DNA from: JAYZDK01 sp964604165
GTDB lineage: Bacteria; Myxococcota_A; UBA796; CAJQPC01
Assembly: GCA_964604165.1 (NCBI GenBank)
Contig: CAZRYF010000032.1
Location: forward strand, 1-51,347
Length of the DNA: 51,347 bases
Direction: 5' to 3'
A program made the position numbers and the translations under genes. Each line of letters opens with the position of its first letter. Position 1 is the stretch's first letter. Below are positions 10,076 through 18,222 of this stretch, in pieces. The notes below the pieces were generated by a model. The model was not told the DNA's origin and made no database searches. It saw nothing but the letters and a program-made list of their open reading frames with translations.

Positions 10076-12204
10076 TCGGACATCCAACGGAGATCTTGCC
10101 TGTGGCAGCACCGACCGTCGCGACCCCCATCCTGCAGCGGCTGAAAGGCAACACTGACAGCCTGTTCGCCCTGGGCTTGTTTGGCTTCCTGGGCATCATG
10201 ATCATGCCTTTGCCCCCGGCGGCGCTGGACCTGTTGCTGGCCTTGTCGATAGCGATTTCCTTGCTGGTTTTCCTGGTGACCCTGTACACGGGTGACCCGG
10301 TGGAATTCTCCGTCTTCCCCACGCTCCTTCTGATCACCACGGTGCTTCGGCTGTCTATCAACGTGGCTTCCACGCGCCTGATCCTGCTCAACGGGAGGGA
10401 GGGTACCCGGGCAGCCGGTCGAATCATCGAGGCCTTTGGGCATTTTGTGGTGGGCGGAAACTACGTGGTCGGGCTGGTGGTGTTCATCATTCTGGTCATC
10501 ATCAACTTCGTGGTCATCACCAAGGGTGCGGGGCGTGTGGCTGAGGTCGCTGCTCGGTTCACCCTGGATGCCCTGCCCGGTAAGCAGATGGCCATTGATG
10601 CGGAGCTGAACTCTGGCGCCATCAACGAGATCCAAGCCCGGAACCGACGAAACGAGATTTCTGCAGAAGCCGACTTCTACGGCGCCATGGATGGTGCTTC
10701 CAAGTTCATTCGTGGGGACGCCATCGCCGGCATCTTGATCGTGCTGATCAACATCGTGGGGGGGATCGTCGTCGGCGTGTTGCAGCTCGACATGTCCCTC
10801 TCGGAGGCAACCAGGACCTTTACGTTGCTCACCATTGGGGATGGGCTTGTCGGGCAGATTCCGGCGCTGATCATCTCCTCGGCTGCCGGTATGCTCGTGA
10901 CCCGCGTGGCGAAGGAAGGTGAGCGTCTCGACACCCAGATCGGAAGGCAGCTTCTGAGCAATCCGCGGGCTCTTGGCGTCCTGTCATTCATTTTGTTCGC
11001 CATGGTGATCGTGCCCGGCATTCGGATGCCCTTTTCGATCATGGGCTCCATCGTGGGGCTTCTGGCCTGGCAGGTCGCACGACTGCCTGAACCGGTGGAC
11101 GCTCCCTCTCCGGATGAGCCCGCCTCCCCCGCCGAGCTTCCTTCACCGGAAGACCTGTTGAGTGTGGAGCCCTTGACCCTGGAGTTGGGCATCGACCTGG
11201 TCTACTTGGTGGATCAGCGCAAAGGGGGCGAGCTCCTGGAGCGCATCCAGCGTATTCGGAACCAGTTTGCCCAAGACCTTGGGGTGGTGCTGCCGTCGGT
11301 GCACTTGCGGGACAACCTGCGCCTCGAGGGCAGTGACTACGTGCTGCTGCTGCGTGGCGAGGAGATCGGCCGCGGGACCGTGCACGCTCGCCAGCACCTG
11401 GCCATCGATCCAGGAGAGGCAACCAAGGCCCTCAAGGGTATCCACACGGTGGACCCCGTCTTCGGGCTGGACTCGTGGTGGATTCCCCACTCGGCTGTTC
11501 TGGGGGCCCGGGCGGCCGGCTACACGGTGGTGGACGTTCCCACGGTGCTGGCCACGCATCTCACGGAGCTCATGCATGTGCATGCCCACGAGCTCTTTGA
11601 CCTGGCCCAGCTCTCGTCGATTCTCGACAGGGTGGCGGTCAACAGCCCCAAGCTTGTGGAAGACCTGGTGCCGGAGCCCCTGTCTCGACAGGTGGTCCTC
11701 CAGGTGGTGCGGAACCTGATTCGTGAAGGCGTCTCGGCCCGGGACATGCAGACCATTCTGGAGGCTCTCTCGGACTACGCGGGACGCACCCAGAACGCGA
11801 ATGTACTGACCGAGTTTGTACGCCAGCGCCTGGCACGCCACATCTCTCGTCGGGTCGCCGACATGGACCAGGTGGTCCACTACATCGCCTTGGGCCCCGG
11901 GGCCGAAGACGCCATTACCTCCGGACTGCAGAGCGGCGACGGAGGGGCAGTGAGCCTGGTCCTAGACCCGGAAGTCAGCCGCCAACTGATCGTCAAGATG
12001 CGCCAGGAGAGCGAGGGCTACGCAGGAGACGGCCAGGTGGTCATCCTCTGTCCTCCCCTTGCCCGAGGCCCCTTCCGTCGACTGATGGAAAAGGTGCTTC
12101 CGCGCCTGCCAATCATTTCTCCCGCCGAGCTGCTGCCCACGATCAAGCTGGATCGGGTGGCCGTGGTGGACATTCCCTTGCGCCGCTCGCCGAGCGGGGC
12201 GTGA
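10072..12204 (+). CDS. flhA: flagellar type III export gate protein FlhA
   Basis: 710 aa. FlhA forms the nonameric inner-membrane export gate. About eight hydrophobic segments occupy the first ~310 residues. They include the family signature around NVASTRLIL, AFGHFVVGGNYVVG and VVITKGAGRVAEV, and the FHIPEP-type stretch DALPGKQMAID. The C-terminal half (from about residue 350) is the soluble ring domain that binds chaperone-substrate complexes; it contains VHLRDNL and HPVDPVFGLDSWW-like wording. ATG 10072 is used here, but it lies inside the predicted -10 element. GTG 10102, nine bases after a GGAG, would still leave a normal short N terminus. fliA follows 74 bp downstream; flhF and flhG, which often sit between, are absent. 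Confidence 0.95.
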   Translation: MVGHPTEILPVAAPTVATPILQRLKGNTDSLFALGLFGFLGIMIMPLPPAALDLLLALSIAISLLVFLVTLYTGDPVEFSVFPTLLLITTVLRLSINVASTRLILLNGREGTRAAGRIIEAFGHFVVGGNYVVGLVVFIILVIINFVVITKGAGRVAEVAARFTLDALPGKQMAIDAELNSGAINEIQARNRRNEISAEADFYGAMDGASKFIRGDAIAGILIVLINIVGGIVVGVLQLDMSLSEATRTFTLLTIGDGLVGQIPALIISSAAGMLVTRVAKEGERLDTQIGRQLLSNPRALGVLSFILFAMVIVPGIRMPFSIMGSIVGLLAWQVARLPEPVDAPSPDEPASPAELPSPEDLLSVEPLTLELGIDLVYLVDQRKGGELLERIQRIRNQFAQDLGVVLPSVHLRDNLRLEGSDYVLLLRGEEIGRGTVHARQHLAIDPGEATKALKGIHTVDPVFGLDSWWIPHSAVLGARAAGYTVVDVPTVLATHLTELMHVHAHELFDLAQLSSILDRVAVNSPKLVEDLVPEPLSRQVVLQVVRNLIREGVSARDMQTILEALSDYAGRTQNANVLTEFVRQRLARHISRRVADMDQVVHYIALGPGAEDAITSGLQSGDGGAVSLVLDPEVSRQLIVKMRQESEGYAGDGQVVILCPPLARGPFRRLMEKVLPRLPIISPAELLPTIKLDRVAVVDIPLRRSPSGA

Positions 12205-12210
12205 TTTCCC

Positions 12211-12237
12211 TCAAGAACCCAAGCCACGGACCGATTT
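12211..12237 (+). promoter_or_regulatory. sigma-28-like promoter, fliA (autoregulation)
   Basis: TCAAGAAC, 11 bp, ACCGATTT, just after the flhA stop. The predicted start of transcription (~12244) falls at an inverted repeat GACTTT-C-AAAGTC (12245-12257), which could be an operator. Confidence 0.5.
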
Positions 12238-12278
12238 CGTGACGGACTTTCAAAGTCGGCAACTCCAGGAGGCACACT

Positions 12279-13082
12279 GTGTTGCAGACCGCTAACAGCT
12301 ATGCTCAAAACGCCTACGCCCAAGGTGAACCCCGCGTAGAGGGGTTGAACCGTGAAGAGGTCACCCGCCACTACCAGCGGAAGATTCTCCTCATTGCCCG
12401 GCAGGTAGTCGACCGTCTTCCTCCCAGCGTCAACATGGAGTTTGAGGACCTCGTGTCCTACGGCGCCATTGGCTTGCTGGAGGCGTTTGACCGCTTTGAC
12501 GATGCAAGGGGCATTCAATTCTCGACCTTTGCCGAGTACCGGATTCGAGGCGCCATGTTGGATGCGCTGCGGGGGGAAGACACCTTCACCCGTCGTCGCC
12601 GACAACTGGCTCGCCGCGTGGAGTCCGCCACGGACACCTTGCGCAGGGAATTGGGGCGAGACCCCAGTCCAGGTGAGGTCGCCGATTGCCTGGGCATCTC
12701 CATGGACGAGTATTGGAAGGCGCTGGATCGGGTGAAGCAGATCACCCACGTGTCCATCGATGGACCCAGCCAGGACGATGACTCTGGGCGCTCGTTGATC
12801 GAGCAGTTTGCCATCGACCCCAGCGAGCATCCCGGGCGCCAGATTGATGTGGCCGAGGTGAAACGACTGCTGGAAGAAGCGGTCCTCGCTCTCCCGGATC
12901 AGCAGCGCCAGTGCGTGATGATGTACTACGGCAAGGAGCTCTCCCTGGCTGAGATCGCCCAGGTCTACGAGGTCACGCCCTCCCGCATTTCACAGATTCT
13001 CAGCCAGGCCCGTGGCCGGCTGCGCAAGAAGCTGCTTCACAAGATGGATCGGCAAGACCTGAACCTGGAGATGGGCGCATGA
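12279..13082 (+). CDS. fliA: flagellar sigma factor sigma-28 (FliA)
   Basis: 267 aa. It directs RNA polymerase to flagellar promoters and is held inactive by FlgM. Regions in order: region 2 with FEDLVSYGAIGLLEAFDRFD and FSTFAEYRIRGAMLDALR (core binding and -10 recognition), region 3 (PSPGEVADCLGISMDEYW), and region 4 with LPDQQRQCVMMYY and the helix-turn-helix SLAEIAQVYEVTPSRISQILSQA. The start is GTG, chosen for the AGGAGG seven bases upstream. Its stop overlaps the flgF start by four bases (ATGA), so it heads a rod/ring operon rather than a late-gene unit. A FliA-type promoter motif lies upstream, suggesting positive autoregulation. Confidence 0.95.
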   Translation: MLQTANSYAQNAYAQGEPRVEGLNREEVTRHYQRKILLIARQVVDRLPPSVNMEFEDLVSYGAIGLLEAFDRFDDARGIQFSTFAEYRIRGAMLDALRGEDTFTRRRRQLARRVESATDTLRRELGRDPSPGEVADCLGISMDEYWKALDRVKQITHVSIDGPSQDDDSGRSLIEQFAIDPSEHPGRQIDVAEVKRLLEEAVLALPDQQRQCVMMYYGKELSLAEIAQVYEVTPSRISQILSQARGRLRKKLLHKMDRQDLNLEMGA

Positions 13083-13777
13083 GCGGAGATATCTACTCCT
13101 CCTTGTCCGGTGCCACTGCGGCCATGCAGCAGATGGAAGTGGTGTCGCAGAACATTGCGAACAGCAACACCGCCGGTTTCAAGGAGATGCGCCTGACCTT
13201 CCGCCTGGAAGGAGAAGGGGAGGGACCTCTTGGGCAGAGCACGGCGGCTGCCAATGCTCCCGTCGCCAACTTCAACGATGGCGCGGTGGAGATCGACGGC
13301 AACCCCAACCATCTCGCATTGCAGGGTGAGGGGTTTTTTGTGGTGCAAGCCGGAGACAAGGAGCTTCTCTCCCGGGTCGGTGCCTTTCGGCGTGATGACG
13401 AAGGTCGGCTCACCAACCCCCAGGGGTACCAGGTAATGGGCCAGTCTGGCACCATCGAGATCCCCGTGGAGGAGCAATTCCGCGTGGATGCCGAAGGCAC
13501 CGTGATTGGTTCCAAGTCTGGGGAGTTGGGTCGGCTGCGGATCGTGCAGTCCAACCGTGTGGAGCCGCTCGGGGCGGGGCTTTGGCAATCCACCGGGGCG
13601 CTTTTGCCCGCCGACGCCCAGGTGATCCAGGGAGCGCTGGAGCGCTCCAACGTGGATCCCTTGAAAGCCATGGTCGAGCTGATTGAGGCCAGTCGGTATT
13701 TCGAGGCCTACCAGAACGCCATGCAGACTTCCGATGAAATGGACGCAAATCTCAACAAAGTAGGAGGGGCAGGCTGA
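13079..13777 (+). CDS. flgF: flagellar proximal rod protein FlgF
   Basis: 232 aa; FlgF proteins are about 240-250 aa. It has the rod/hook-family N-terminal motif YSSLSGATAAMQQMEVVSQNIANSNTAGFKE, a middle domain with LALQGEGFFVV, and a C-terminal helix VMVELIEASRYFEAYQNAMQTSDEM-like (seen here as MVELIEASRYFEAYQN) that packs in the rod. Its position directly before the longer FlgG paralogue supports FlgF over FlgG. The start overlaps the fliA stop (ATGA), and its own stop overlaps the flgG start (TGATG), so the two are translationally coupled. Confidence 0.9.
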   Translation: MSGDIYSSLSGATAAMQQMEVVSQNIANSNTAGFKEMRLTFRLEGEGEGPLGQSTAAANAPVANFNDGAVEIDGNPNHLALQGEGFFVVQAGDKELLSRVGAFRRDDEGRLTNPQGYQVMGQSGTIEIPVEEQFRVDAEGTVIGSKSGELGRLRIVQSNRVEPLGAGLWQSTGALLPADAQVIQGALERSNVDPLKAMVELIEASRYFEAYQNAMQTSDEMDANLNKVGGAG

Positions 13778-14553
13778 TGCGAGCTCTTTTCTCAGCAGCG
13801 TCGGGCATGACCGCCCAGCAGACGCGCATTGACAACATCGCCAACAACCTGGCCAACGTGAACACATCGGGCTTCAAGAAGTCTCGCGCAGTGTTTCAGG
13901 ACCTCTTCTACCAAGAGATGATTGGCGGCGCTGACCAGTCCCCCGAACGGGCTTCCGGCTCTGTCGCTCAGGTAGGTGCCGGCGTGCGAATGGCCGCCAT
14001 TGAACGGGACCACAGCCAGGGTGGTGTGGTCCAGACTGGCAGTGCATTGCACGCGGCCATTGAGGGCAGTGGATATCTGGTGGTGGAAACCGAGTCGGGC
14101 GACCAGTTGTACACCCGGGATGGCAACTTCACTCAGGATTCCGATGGAAACATCGTGACCCAGGGCGGACTCCTGGTAGCGGGAAATATCAATGTTCCCC
14201 AGGAAGCGACCGCGATCCAGATCTTGAAGGACGGCACCGTCCAGGCAAGCCTGGAAGGAGAAAGCGAGTATACGGTGCTTGGGCAGCTGGAGGTGGCTGA
14301 TTTCACCAACCGGACTGGCCTTCGGGCAGTGGGTGGAAACCTGTTTGCCGAGACCGCTGAGTCCGGCGAACCTGTTCCGGTGGAGCTGGGGATCGAAGCC
14401 AACATCATGCAGGGGTACGTGGAGACCTCCAACGTGGATGTCGCGGAAGAGTTGATCCAGATGATCATGGCGCAGCGTGCCTATGAATTGAATTCCAAAG
14501 TGGTGCAAGCTGCGGACGAGGCTCTGCAGCAGGCGGCGAACCTCAAGCGATGA
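13777..14553 (+). CDS. flgG: flagellar distal rod protein FlgG
   Basis: 258 aa, the usual FlgG length. The N terminus MRALFSAASGMTAQQTRIDN followed by ANNLANVNTSGFKKSRA is the strongly conserved FlgG signature. The FQDLFYQ segment is the FlgG-specific loop that sets rod straightness. The C terminus GYVETSNVDVAEELIQMI and AQRAYELNSKVVQAADE matches the conserved rod helix. It builds the distal rod that crosses the peptidoglycan and outer-membrane rings. The ATG overlaps the flgF stop, and the TGA overlaps the flgA start (ATGA). Confidence 0.95.
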   Translation: MRALFSAASGMTAQQTRIDNIANNLANVNTSGFKKSRAVFQDLFYQEMIGGADQSPERASGSVAQVGAGVRMAAIERDHSQGGVVQTGSALHAAIEGSGYLVVETESGDQLYTRDGNFTQDSDGNIVTQGGLLVAGNINVPQEATAIQILKDGTVQASLEGESEYTVLGQLEVADFTNRTGLRAVGGNLFAETAESGEPVPVELGIEANIMQGYVETSNVDVAEELIQMIMAQRAYELNSKVVQAADEALQQAANLKR

Positions 14554-15185
14554 TTTCCTCCGCCCTTCTTCTCCTCGCCACTGCGGCGGCCTTGCCCCTC
14601 GACCGGGTGGAGGCCAGTCTGCAGGACTACGCTCTGCGCACCTGCAACGCGGTGGAGGTGGAGGTGGTCTACGCCGGCGTTTCCCGGGGACTTCCCGGGG
14701 GACCCGATGTGGCTTTGCAATGGGAAGGAGACGCTTGCTCCACCCGCCCCACGCTGCGCCTCTTGGCGGTGGAGGAGGGAGAGCGCCTCGGGCGCTGGAC
14801 CGTTCGACCGCATCTGCGGGTCTGGGTGGAGGCCCCGGTGGCAGCGGGACTTGCCATGGCGGGAGAACTGGTGGAGGTCTTGCCGGGACAAGTCCAGGTG
14901 GACCAGATTATCGGCCGACCCGTGACCCATGCCGGACCTCATCGGGCGCGGGTTCGAATCGAGGCGGGCGAGCCTGTGACCCACGCGGTGGTGGAGCCTG
15001 TTCCGGATGTGGCGTCGGGGTCTTCTGTGGTGGTGCGCGTGAAGCGGGGGTCTCTTGTGGTGACCGCGCCCGGTACGCTCCTGCATGACGCGCGAATTGG
15101 TGAACAGGTTCGCGTCACGAACGAAGCGACACGTGTGGTTCTCAAGGGGCGGCTCTCCCGCGCCGACACTGTAGACATTCTGTAG
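14550..15185 (+). CDS. flgA: P-ring assembly chaperone FlgA
   Basis: 211 aa with a cleavable signal peptide (MISSALLLLATAAALP). The C-terminal half is a SAF-like domain: AGLAMAGELVEVLPGQVQVD, then ASGSSVVVRVKRGSLVVTAPGTLLHDARIGEQVRVTN-type wording, ending VVLKGRLSRADTVDI, the usual FlgA ending. FlgA is a periplasmic chaperone that helps FlgI polymerise around the rod. The start overlaps the flgG stop by four bases. Nine bases separate it from flgH. The context flgG-flgA-flgH-flgI fits. Confidence 0.85.
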   Translation: MISSALLLLATAAALPLDRVEASLQDYALRTCNAVEVEVVYAGVSRGLPGGPDVALQWEGDACSTRPTLRLLAVEEGERLGRWTVRPHLRVWVEAPVAAGLAMAGELVEVLPGQVQVDQIIGRPVTHAGPHRARVRIEAGEPVTHAVVEPVPDVASGSSVVVRVKRGSLVVTAPGTLLHDARIGEQVRVTNEATRVVLKGRLSRADTVDIL

Positions 15186-15194
15186 GAATCTCAA

Positions 15195-15935
15195 ATGATT
15201 GCCATCCTCCTCCTTTCCTTCAACGTTGCTGCACAGGAAGCCGAGGTTTCCCCGGAAGGGGAGACCCAGTCCTCTGCAGAGGCCACTGCAGCTCCTTCTT
15301 CGGAGGCCAACACTGTGGCTTCTGCTGATCCGGCGGGTGCCCAGCGAGGGTCGATCCGGATCGCGGGTCGGTCTCCTGGATCCATTTGGGTCGAAACCGA
15401 GGCGCTCCAGCTGCTGGGACTGGAGGGCAACGCCCGCCAGGTCGGGGATCTGATCACCGTCGCAGTGACGGAGCGGACCGCCACCGAGGTGGACTCTGAG
15501 ACGAAGACCGGTCGATCCAGCAAGGTGGGCGCTGGCGTCTCAGCGTTGTTTGGTATCGAGACGTCTCTCTTGGCTGCAAACCCCAACATGGGGGAGTCCA
15601 TCTCCATGGATGTGACCGGTGAGAGGGATTTCGAGGGGAGGGGAACCACGTCACGAGGATCCACGGCCAAAGCCACCATTACCTGTGAGGTGGTGGAGGT
15701 TCTGGGCAGTGGCAACCTCCGCATTGTGGGGGAGAAGCAGGTGCGCGTGAACCGGGAGATCCAGTACATCGTGCTGAAAGGCATTGTGCGCCCCCAGGAC
15801 ATTCAAATGGACAACACCGTGACGTCGGACCTGGTGGCCAGGGCCGAGATTGAAATCTCAGGTCGCGGTGTGGTCTCCGATCCCCAGGGGCCTGGGATTG
15901 GGACTCGAATTCTCGACCGTGCCTGGCCGTTTTAG
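15195..15935 (+). CDS. flgH: L-ring protein FlgH lacking a lipobox cysteine
   Basis: 246 aa. The FlgH core is clear: GSIWVE, GDLITVAVTERTATEVDSETKTG, GRGTTSRGSTAKATITCEVVEVLGSGNLRIVGEKQVRVN, the ending GIVRPQDIQMDNTVTSDLVARAEIEISGRGVVSD, and the terminal RAWPF. The L ring sits in the outer membrane, and FlgH is normally a lipoprotein. Here the signal peptide MIAILLLSFNVAAQ is followed by a Glu/Ser/Ala-rich linker (residues about 15-50) with no cysteine; the only Cys is in the core. No in-frame upstream start adds one. The ring may thus be anchored without a lipid. Confidence 0.92.
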   Translation: MIAILLLSFNVAAQEAEVSPEGETQSSAEATAAPSSEANTVASADPAGAQRGSIRIAGRSPGSIWVETEALQLLGLEGNARQVGDLITVAVTERTATEVDSETKTGRSSKVGAGVSALFGIETSLLAANPNMGESISMDVTGERDFEGRGTTSRGSTAKATITCEVVEVLGSGNLRIVGEKQVRVNREIQYIVLKGIVRPQDIQMDNTVTSDLVARAEIEISGRGVVSDPQGPGIGTRILDRAWPF

Positions 15936-15985
15936 AAGTCGCAGCGCGGTTTTTTGAAGTCGCCGCCACGTCGACCACTTTTTCT

Positions 15986-16012
15986 TAAAGTCCCGTCGTG
16001 GTTGACCGATGG
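15986..16012 (+). promoter_or_regulatory. sigma-28-like promoter, flgI
   Basis: TAAAGTCC, 11 bp, ACCGATGG. This is one of the two best matches in the window to the enterobacterial FliA consensus (TAAAGTTT-N11-GCCGATAA). The predicted transcript start (~16019) falls at the flgI Shine-Dalgarno sequence, giving a very short leader. Confidence 0.5.
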
Positions 16013-16031
16013 GGGGCTGGGAGGTGTGCTG

Positions 16032-17135
16032 GTGCACACGCGATTCTTGATTCTTCTCCTTGCCGCCCTGCTGCCAAGCCCCACGGCTCTGGCCACAACC
16101 GCTCGGGTCAAGGACCTGGGGAGCTTTCACGGGGTTCGGAGCAATCCGATCTCAGGGGTGGGGCTGGTGGTCGGTCTCAACCGGTCTGGTGACTCCAAGC
16201 GCAACGAGGCCTCGGTTCGCTCACTGGCCAATCGGCTGCGCGGCATGGGCATCAACCTGGATGTCGACGATATCTCGTCGCGAAACGTGGCTCTGGTCAT
16301 GGTGTCGGCCCGAATCTCGGCCCAACATCGCACCGGCTCCGTGATCGATGTGAGCGTGGCCTCCGCTGGCGATGCCACCTCGCTGGAGGGGGGGCTGCTC
16401 CTTCCCACGCTACTTGTGGGACTGGACCGGGAGGTCTATGCCATCGCCCAGGGACCCATGGTGGTCGGCGGGTACCAGATTGGAAGCGAGGGCAACACCA
16501 GCCGAAAGAACACCCCCACGTCCGGAAGGGTGGTGGGGGGTGGCTCAATCGAGCAGGAGGTTCCCTCGTCCAGGGACTTCAACCAGCTTGAGTCCGTGGA
16601 CTTCGTGTTGCGAAACCCGGACTACACCACTGCGGTCCGCGTGGCCGAGAGCCTGAACAAGGAGCTTGGGTCCGAGCTGGCCTTTGCGGTGGACTCCACC
16701 ACAGTGGCCATGGGCATTCCCCAACCCATGCGCGGGCGCTTTGCGGAGTTTGCGGTGATTGTGGAGAAGGTGGAAGTGGACGTGGATGTGGGGGCCCGGG
16801 TGGTCATCAACGAGCGCACCGGCACGGTGGTCATGGGTTCGGAGGTGCGGATTGCCGCGGTGGCCGTGGCCCACGGTGGGTTGACCATCGAGGTGCAGCG
16901 AAAGGTGGGGGTCTCCCAGCCAGCACCGCTGTCTGGCGGACAGACCGCGGTGACCTCAGAGAGCCGGGTCAAGGCGGTGGAAGAAGAGGGCAGACTCCAG
17001 CTCCTGGAAGGCGCGACCATCGGGGAGATGGTCACGGCCCTCAACGACATGGGCGTGAAACCCCGGGATCTCATCATCATTCTCCAGGCCATACACGCAG
17101 CCGGCGGATTGCACGCTGAGGTCTTGACCCTGTGA
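16032..17135 (+). CDS. flgI: P-ring protein FlgI
   Basis: 367 aa, the normal FlgI length with the GTG at 16032, which has GGGAGG seven bases upstream and yields a signal peptide (HTRFLILLLAALLPSPTALA). An open frame back to 15954 would add 26 unrelated residues. Mature signatures: ARVKDLGSFHGVRSNPISGVGLVVGLN, DVSVASAGDATSLEGGLLLPT and GPMVVGGY, ending TVLNDMGVKPRDLII-like (here ALNDMGVKPRDLIIIL). FlgI forms the P ring in the peptidoglycan layer, chaperoned by FlgA. The stop overlaps the next GTG start (GTGA). Confidence 0.94.
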   Translation: MHTRFLILLLAALLPSPTALATTARVKDLGSFHGVRSNPISGVGLVVGLNRSGDSKRNEASVRSLANRLRGMGINLDVDDISSRNVALVMVSARISAQHRTGSVIDVSVASAGDATSLEGGLLLPTLLVGLDREVYAIAQGPMVVGGYQIGSEGNTSRKNTPTSGRVVGGGSIEQEVPSSRDFNQLESVDFVLRNPDYTTAVRVAESLNKELGSELAFAVDSTTVAMGIPQPMRGRFAEFAVIVEKVEVDVDVGARVVINERTGTVVMGSEVRIAAVAVAHGGLTIEVQRKVGVSQPAPLSGGQTAVTSESRVKAVEEEGRLQLLEGATIGEMVTALNDMGVKPRDLIIILQAIHAAGGLHAEVLTL

Positions 17136-17908
17136 GCGACGCCCTCAAGTTCCATCTGGCCATGCCCACGCAGAACATGGCGCAGCTTGAGCACCAGCAG
17201 GCCACAGATCCCGAAGAGGCCGCCAAGAAGTTCGAGGGCCTCATGATTCAGATGATGGTCAAGGAGATGCGTAAGACCTTGCCCGACAACGGGCTCTTTG
17301 GAAGCGACGACGTCTCCATGTACGAAGACCTCTTTGACCAGGTCCTTGCGGATCGCATCGCAGAGGGCCGCGGCCTGGGGCTTGCTGAGCAGATGCTCCG
17401 AGCTTCCCAAGGAGATCTTGTTGGATCTGGAGATGCCTCCGGCGCGGTCGACCTCATGCCCGGCAGTTCGCCATCTGCGCTTCCCGCAGTGGACCCCGGG
17501 CGTCGCGCTCCGTTGCCGGTGTTTGGACGCGTCACGTCGGTGTTTGGAACCCGCCATGACCCCATTCACGGCCAGGAGAGGCAGCACAATGGCATCGATA
17601 TCGCTGCACCAGAGGGTTCACCGATTCAGTCAATTCGTCCAGGGGTGGTCTCCTTTGCAGGGGACATGGGCACCTACGGAAAGGTGGTCGTGGTCGACCA
17701 CGGCGAAGGCTTGGAGACACGGTATGCACACTGCTCCGAGCTCCTGGTGAAAGAAGGCGAGAGGGTTCGCCCGGGGAATGTGATTGCCAAGGTGGGCAGC
17801 ACGGGTCGATCCACCGGGCCTCACCTTCACTTTGAAGCCCGCAAGGGCGACAAGGCCATGGATCCGCGAGCTTTGTTTGGTTGGCAGGACGAAAAAGACC
17901 TCAAGTAG
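17132..17908 (+). CDS. flgJ: FlgJ-like rod-capping domain fused to an M23 (LytM) endopeptidase
   Basis: 258 aa. Residues about 20-100 match the FlgJ rod-scaffold domain (DPEEAAKKFEGLMIQMMVKEMRKT, LFGSDDVSMYEDLFDQVLADRIAEGRGLGLAEQM). Residues about 128-255 are a LytM/M23 metallopeptidase: HNGID with H152 and D156, GVVSFAGDMGTYGKVVVVDHG, RYAHCSEL, and GPHLHFE with H231 and H233. All expected zinc ligands are present. Enterobacterial FlgJ carries a glucosaminidase instead, so here peptide cross-links rather than glycan strands would be cut to let the rod pass. It starts with GTG overlapping the flgI stop and is followed by flgM after 38 bp. Confidence 0.88.
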   Translation: MSDALKFHLAMPTQNMAQLEHQQATDPEEAAKKFEGLMIQMMVKEMRKTLPDNGLFGSDDVSMYEDLFDQVLADRIAEGRGLGLAEQMLRASQGDLVGSGDASGAVDLMPGSSPSALPAVDPGRRAPLPVFGRVTSVFGTRHDPIHGQERQHNGIDIAAPEGSPIQSIRPGVVSFAGDMGTYGKVVVVDHGEGLETRYAHCSELLVKEGERVRPGNVIAKVGSTGRSTGPHLHFEARKGDKAMDPRALFGWQDEKDLK

Positions 17909-17928
17909 GCACTTGTCCCGTCCGAGGC
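17901..17928 (+). promoter_or_regulatory. weak sigma-28-like promoter, flgM
   Basis: TCAAGTAG, 12 bp, TCCGAGGC. It overlaps the flgJ stop codon. The -10 half is CCGAG rather than CCGAT, so the match is weaker. Confidence 0.3.
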
Positions 17929-17946
17929 GGGATGGAGAGGTACACC

Positions 17947-18222
17947 ATGAAGATCTCAGGACTCGGCCCCCTTTCCGGCATTCAGCCGTCCGCAGCGACT
18001 TCAAAGTCGTCCAGGACGGAGCGCTCCGGCGCGGACCCTGCTGTGCAGGTGAAGATGTCTGGCGAGGCAAAGTGGATCTCCGAGTTGCGCTCAAGCGCCA
18101 AGGACCTGGACACCGTCCGCATGGATGTGGTGGAGGAAACCCGGGCACAGCTGGCAAGCGGGACGTTTGAATCGTCCGTGGACCTGGCCGGTCTTGTGGA
18201 CAACCTGCTGGGAGAGTTGTGA
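17947..18222 (+). CDS. flgM: anti-sigma-28 factor FlgM
   Basis: 91 aa. FlgM binds FliA until hook completion, then is exported, releasing the late genes. The sequence is short, Ser/Lys-rich and probably disordered at the N terminus (MKISGLGPLSGIQPSAATSKSS). The C-terminal helices (WISELRSSAKDLDTVRMDVV, ETRAQLASGTF, VDLAGLVDNLLGEL) fit the sigma-binding part, including the usual R..KV..LR..I..G.Y...-like layout in diverged form. I started it at ATG 17947 because GGAGAGG lies seven bases upstream. Its stop overlaps the following flgN-like start (GTGA). Confidence 0.82.
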   Translation: MKISGLGPLSGIQPSAATSKSSRTERSGADPAVQVKMSGEAKWISELRSSAKDLDTVRMDVVEETRAQLASGTFESSVDLAGLVDNLLGEL

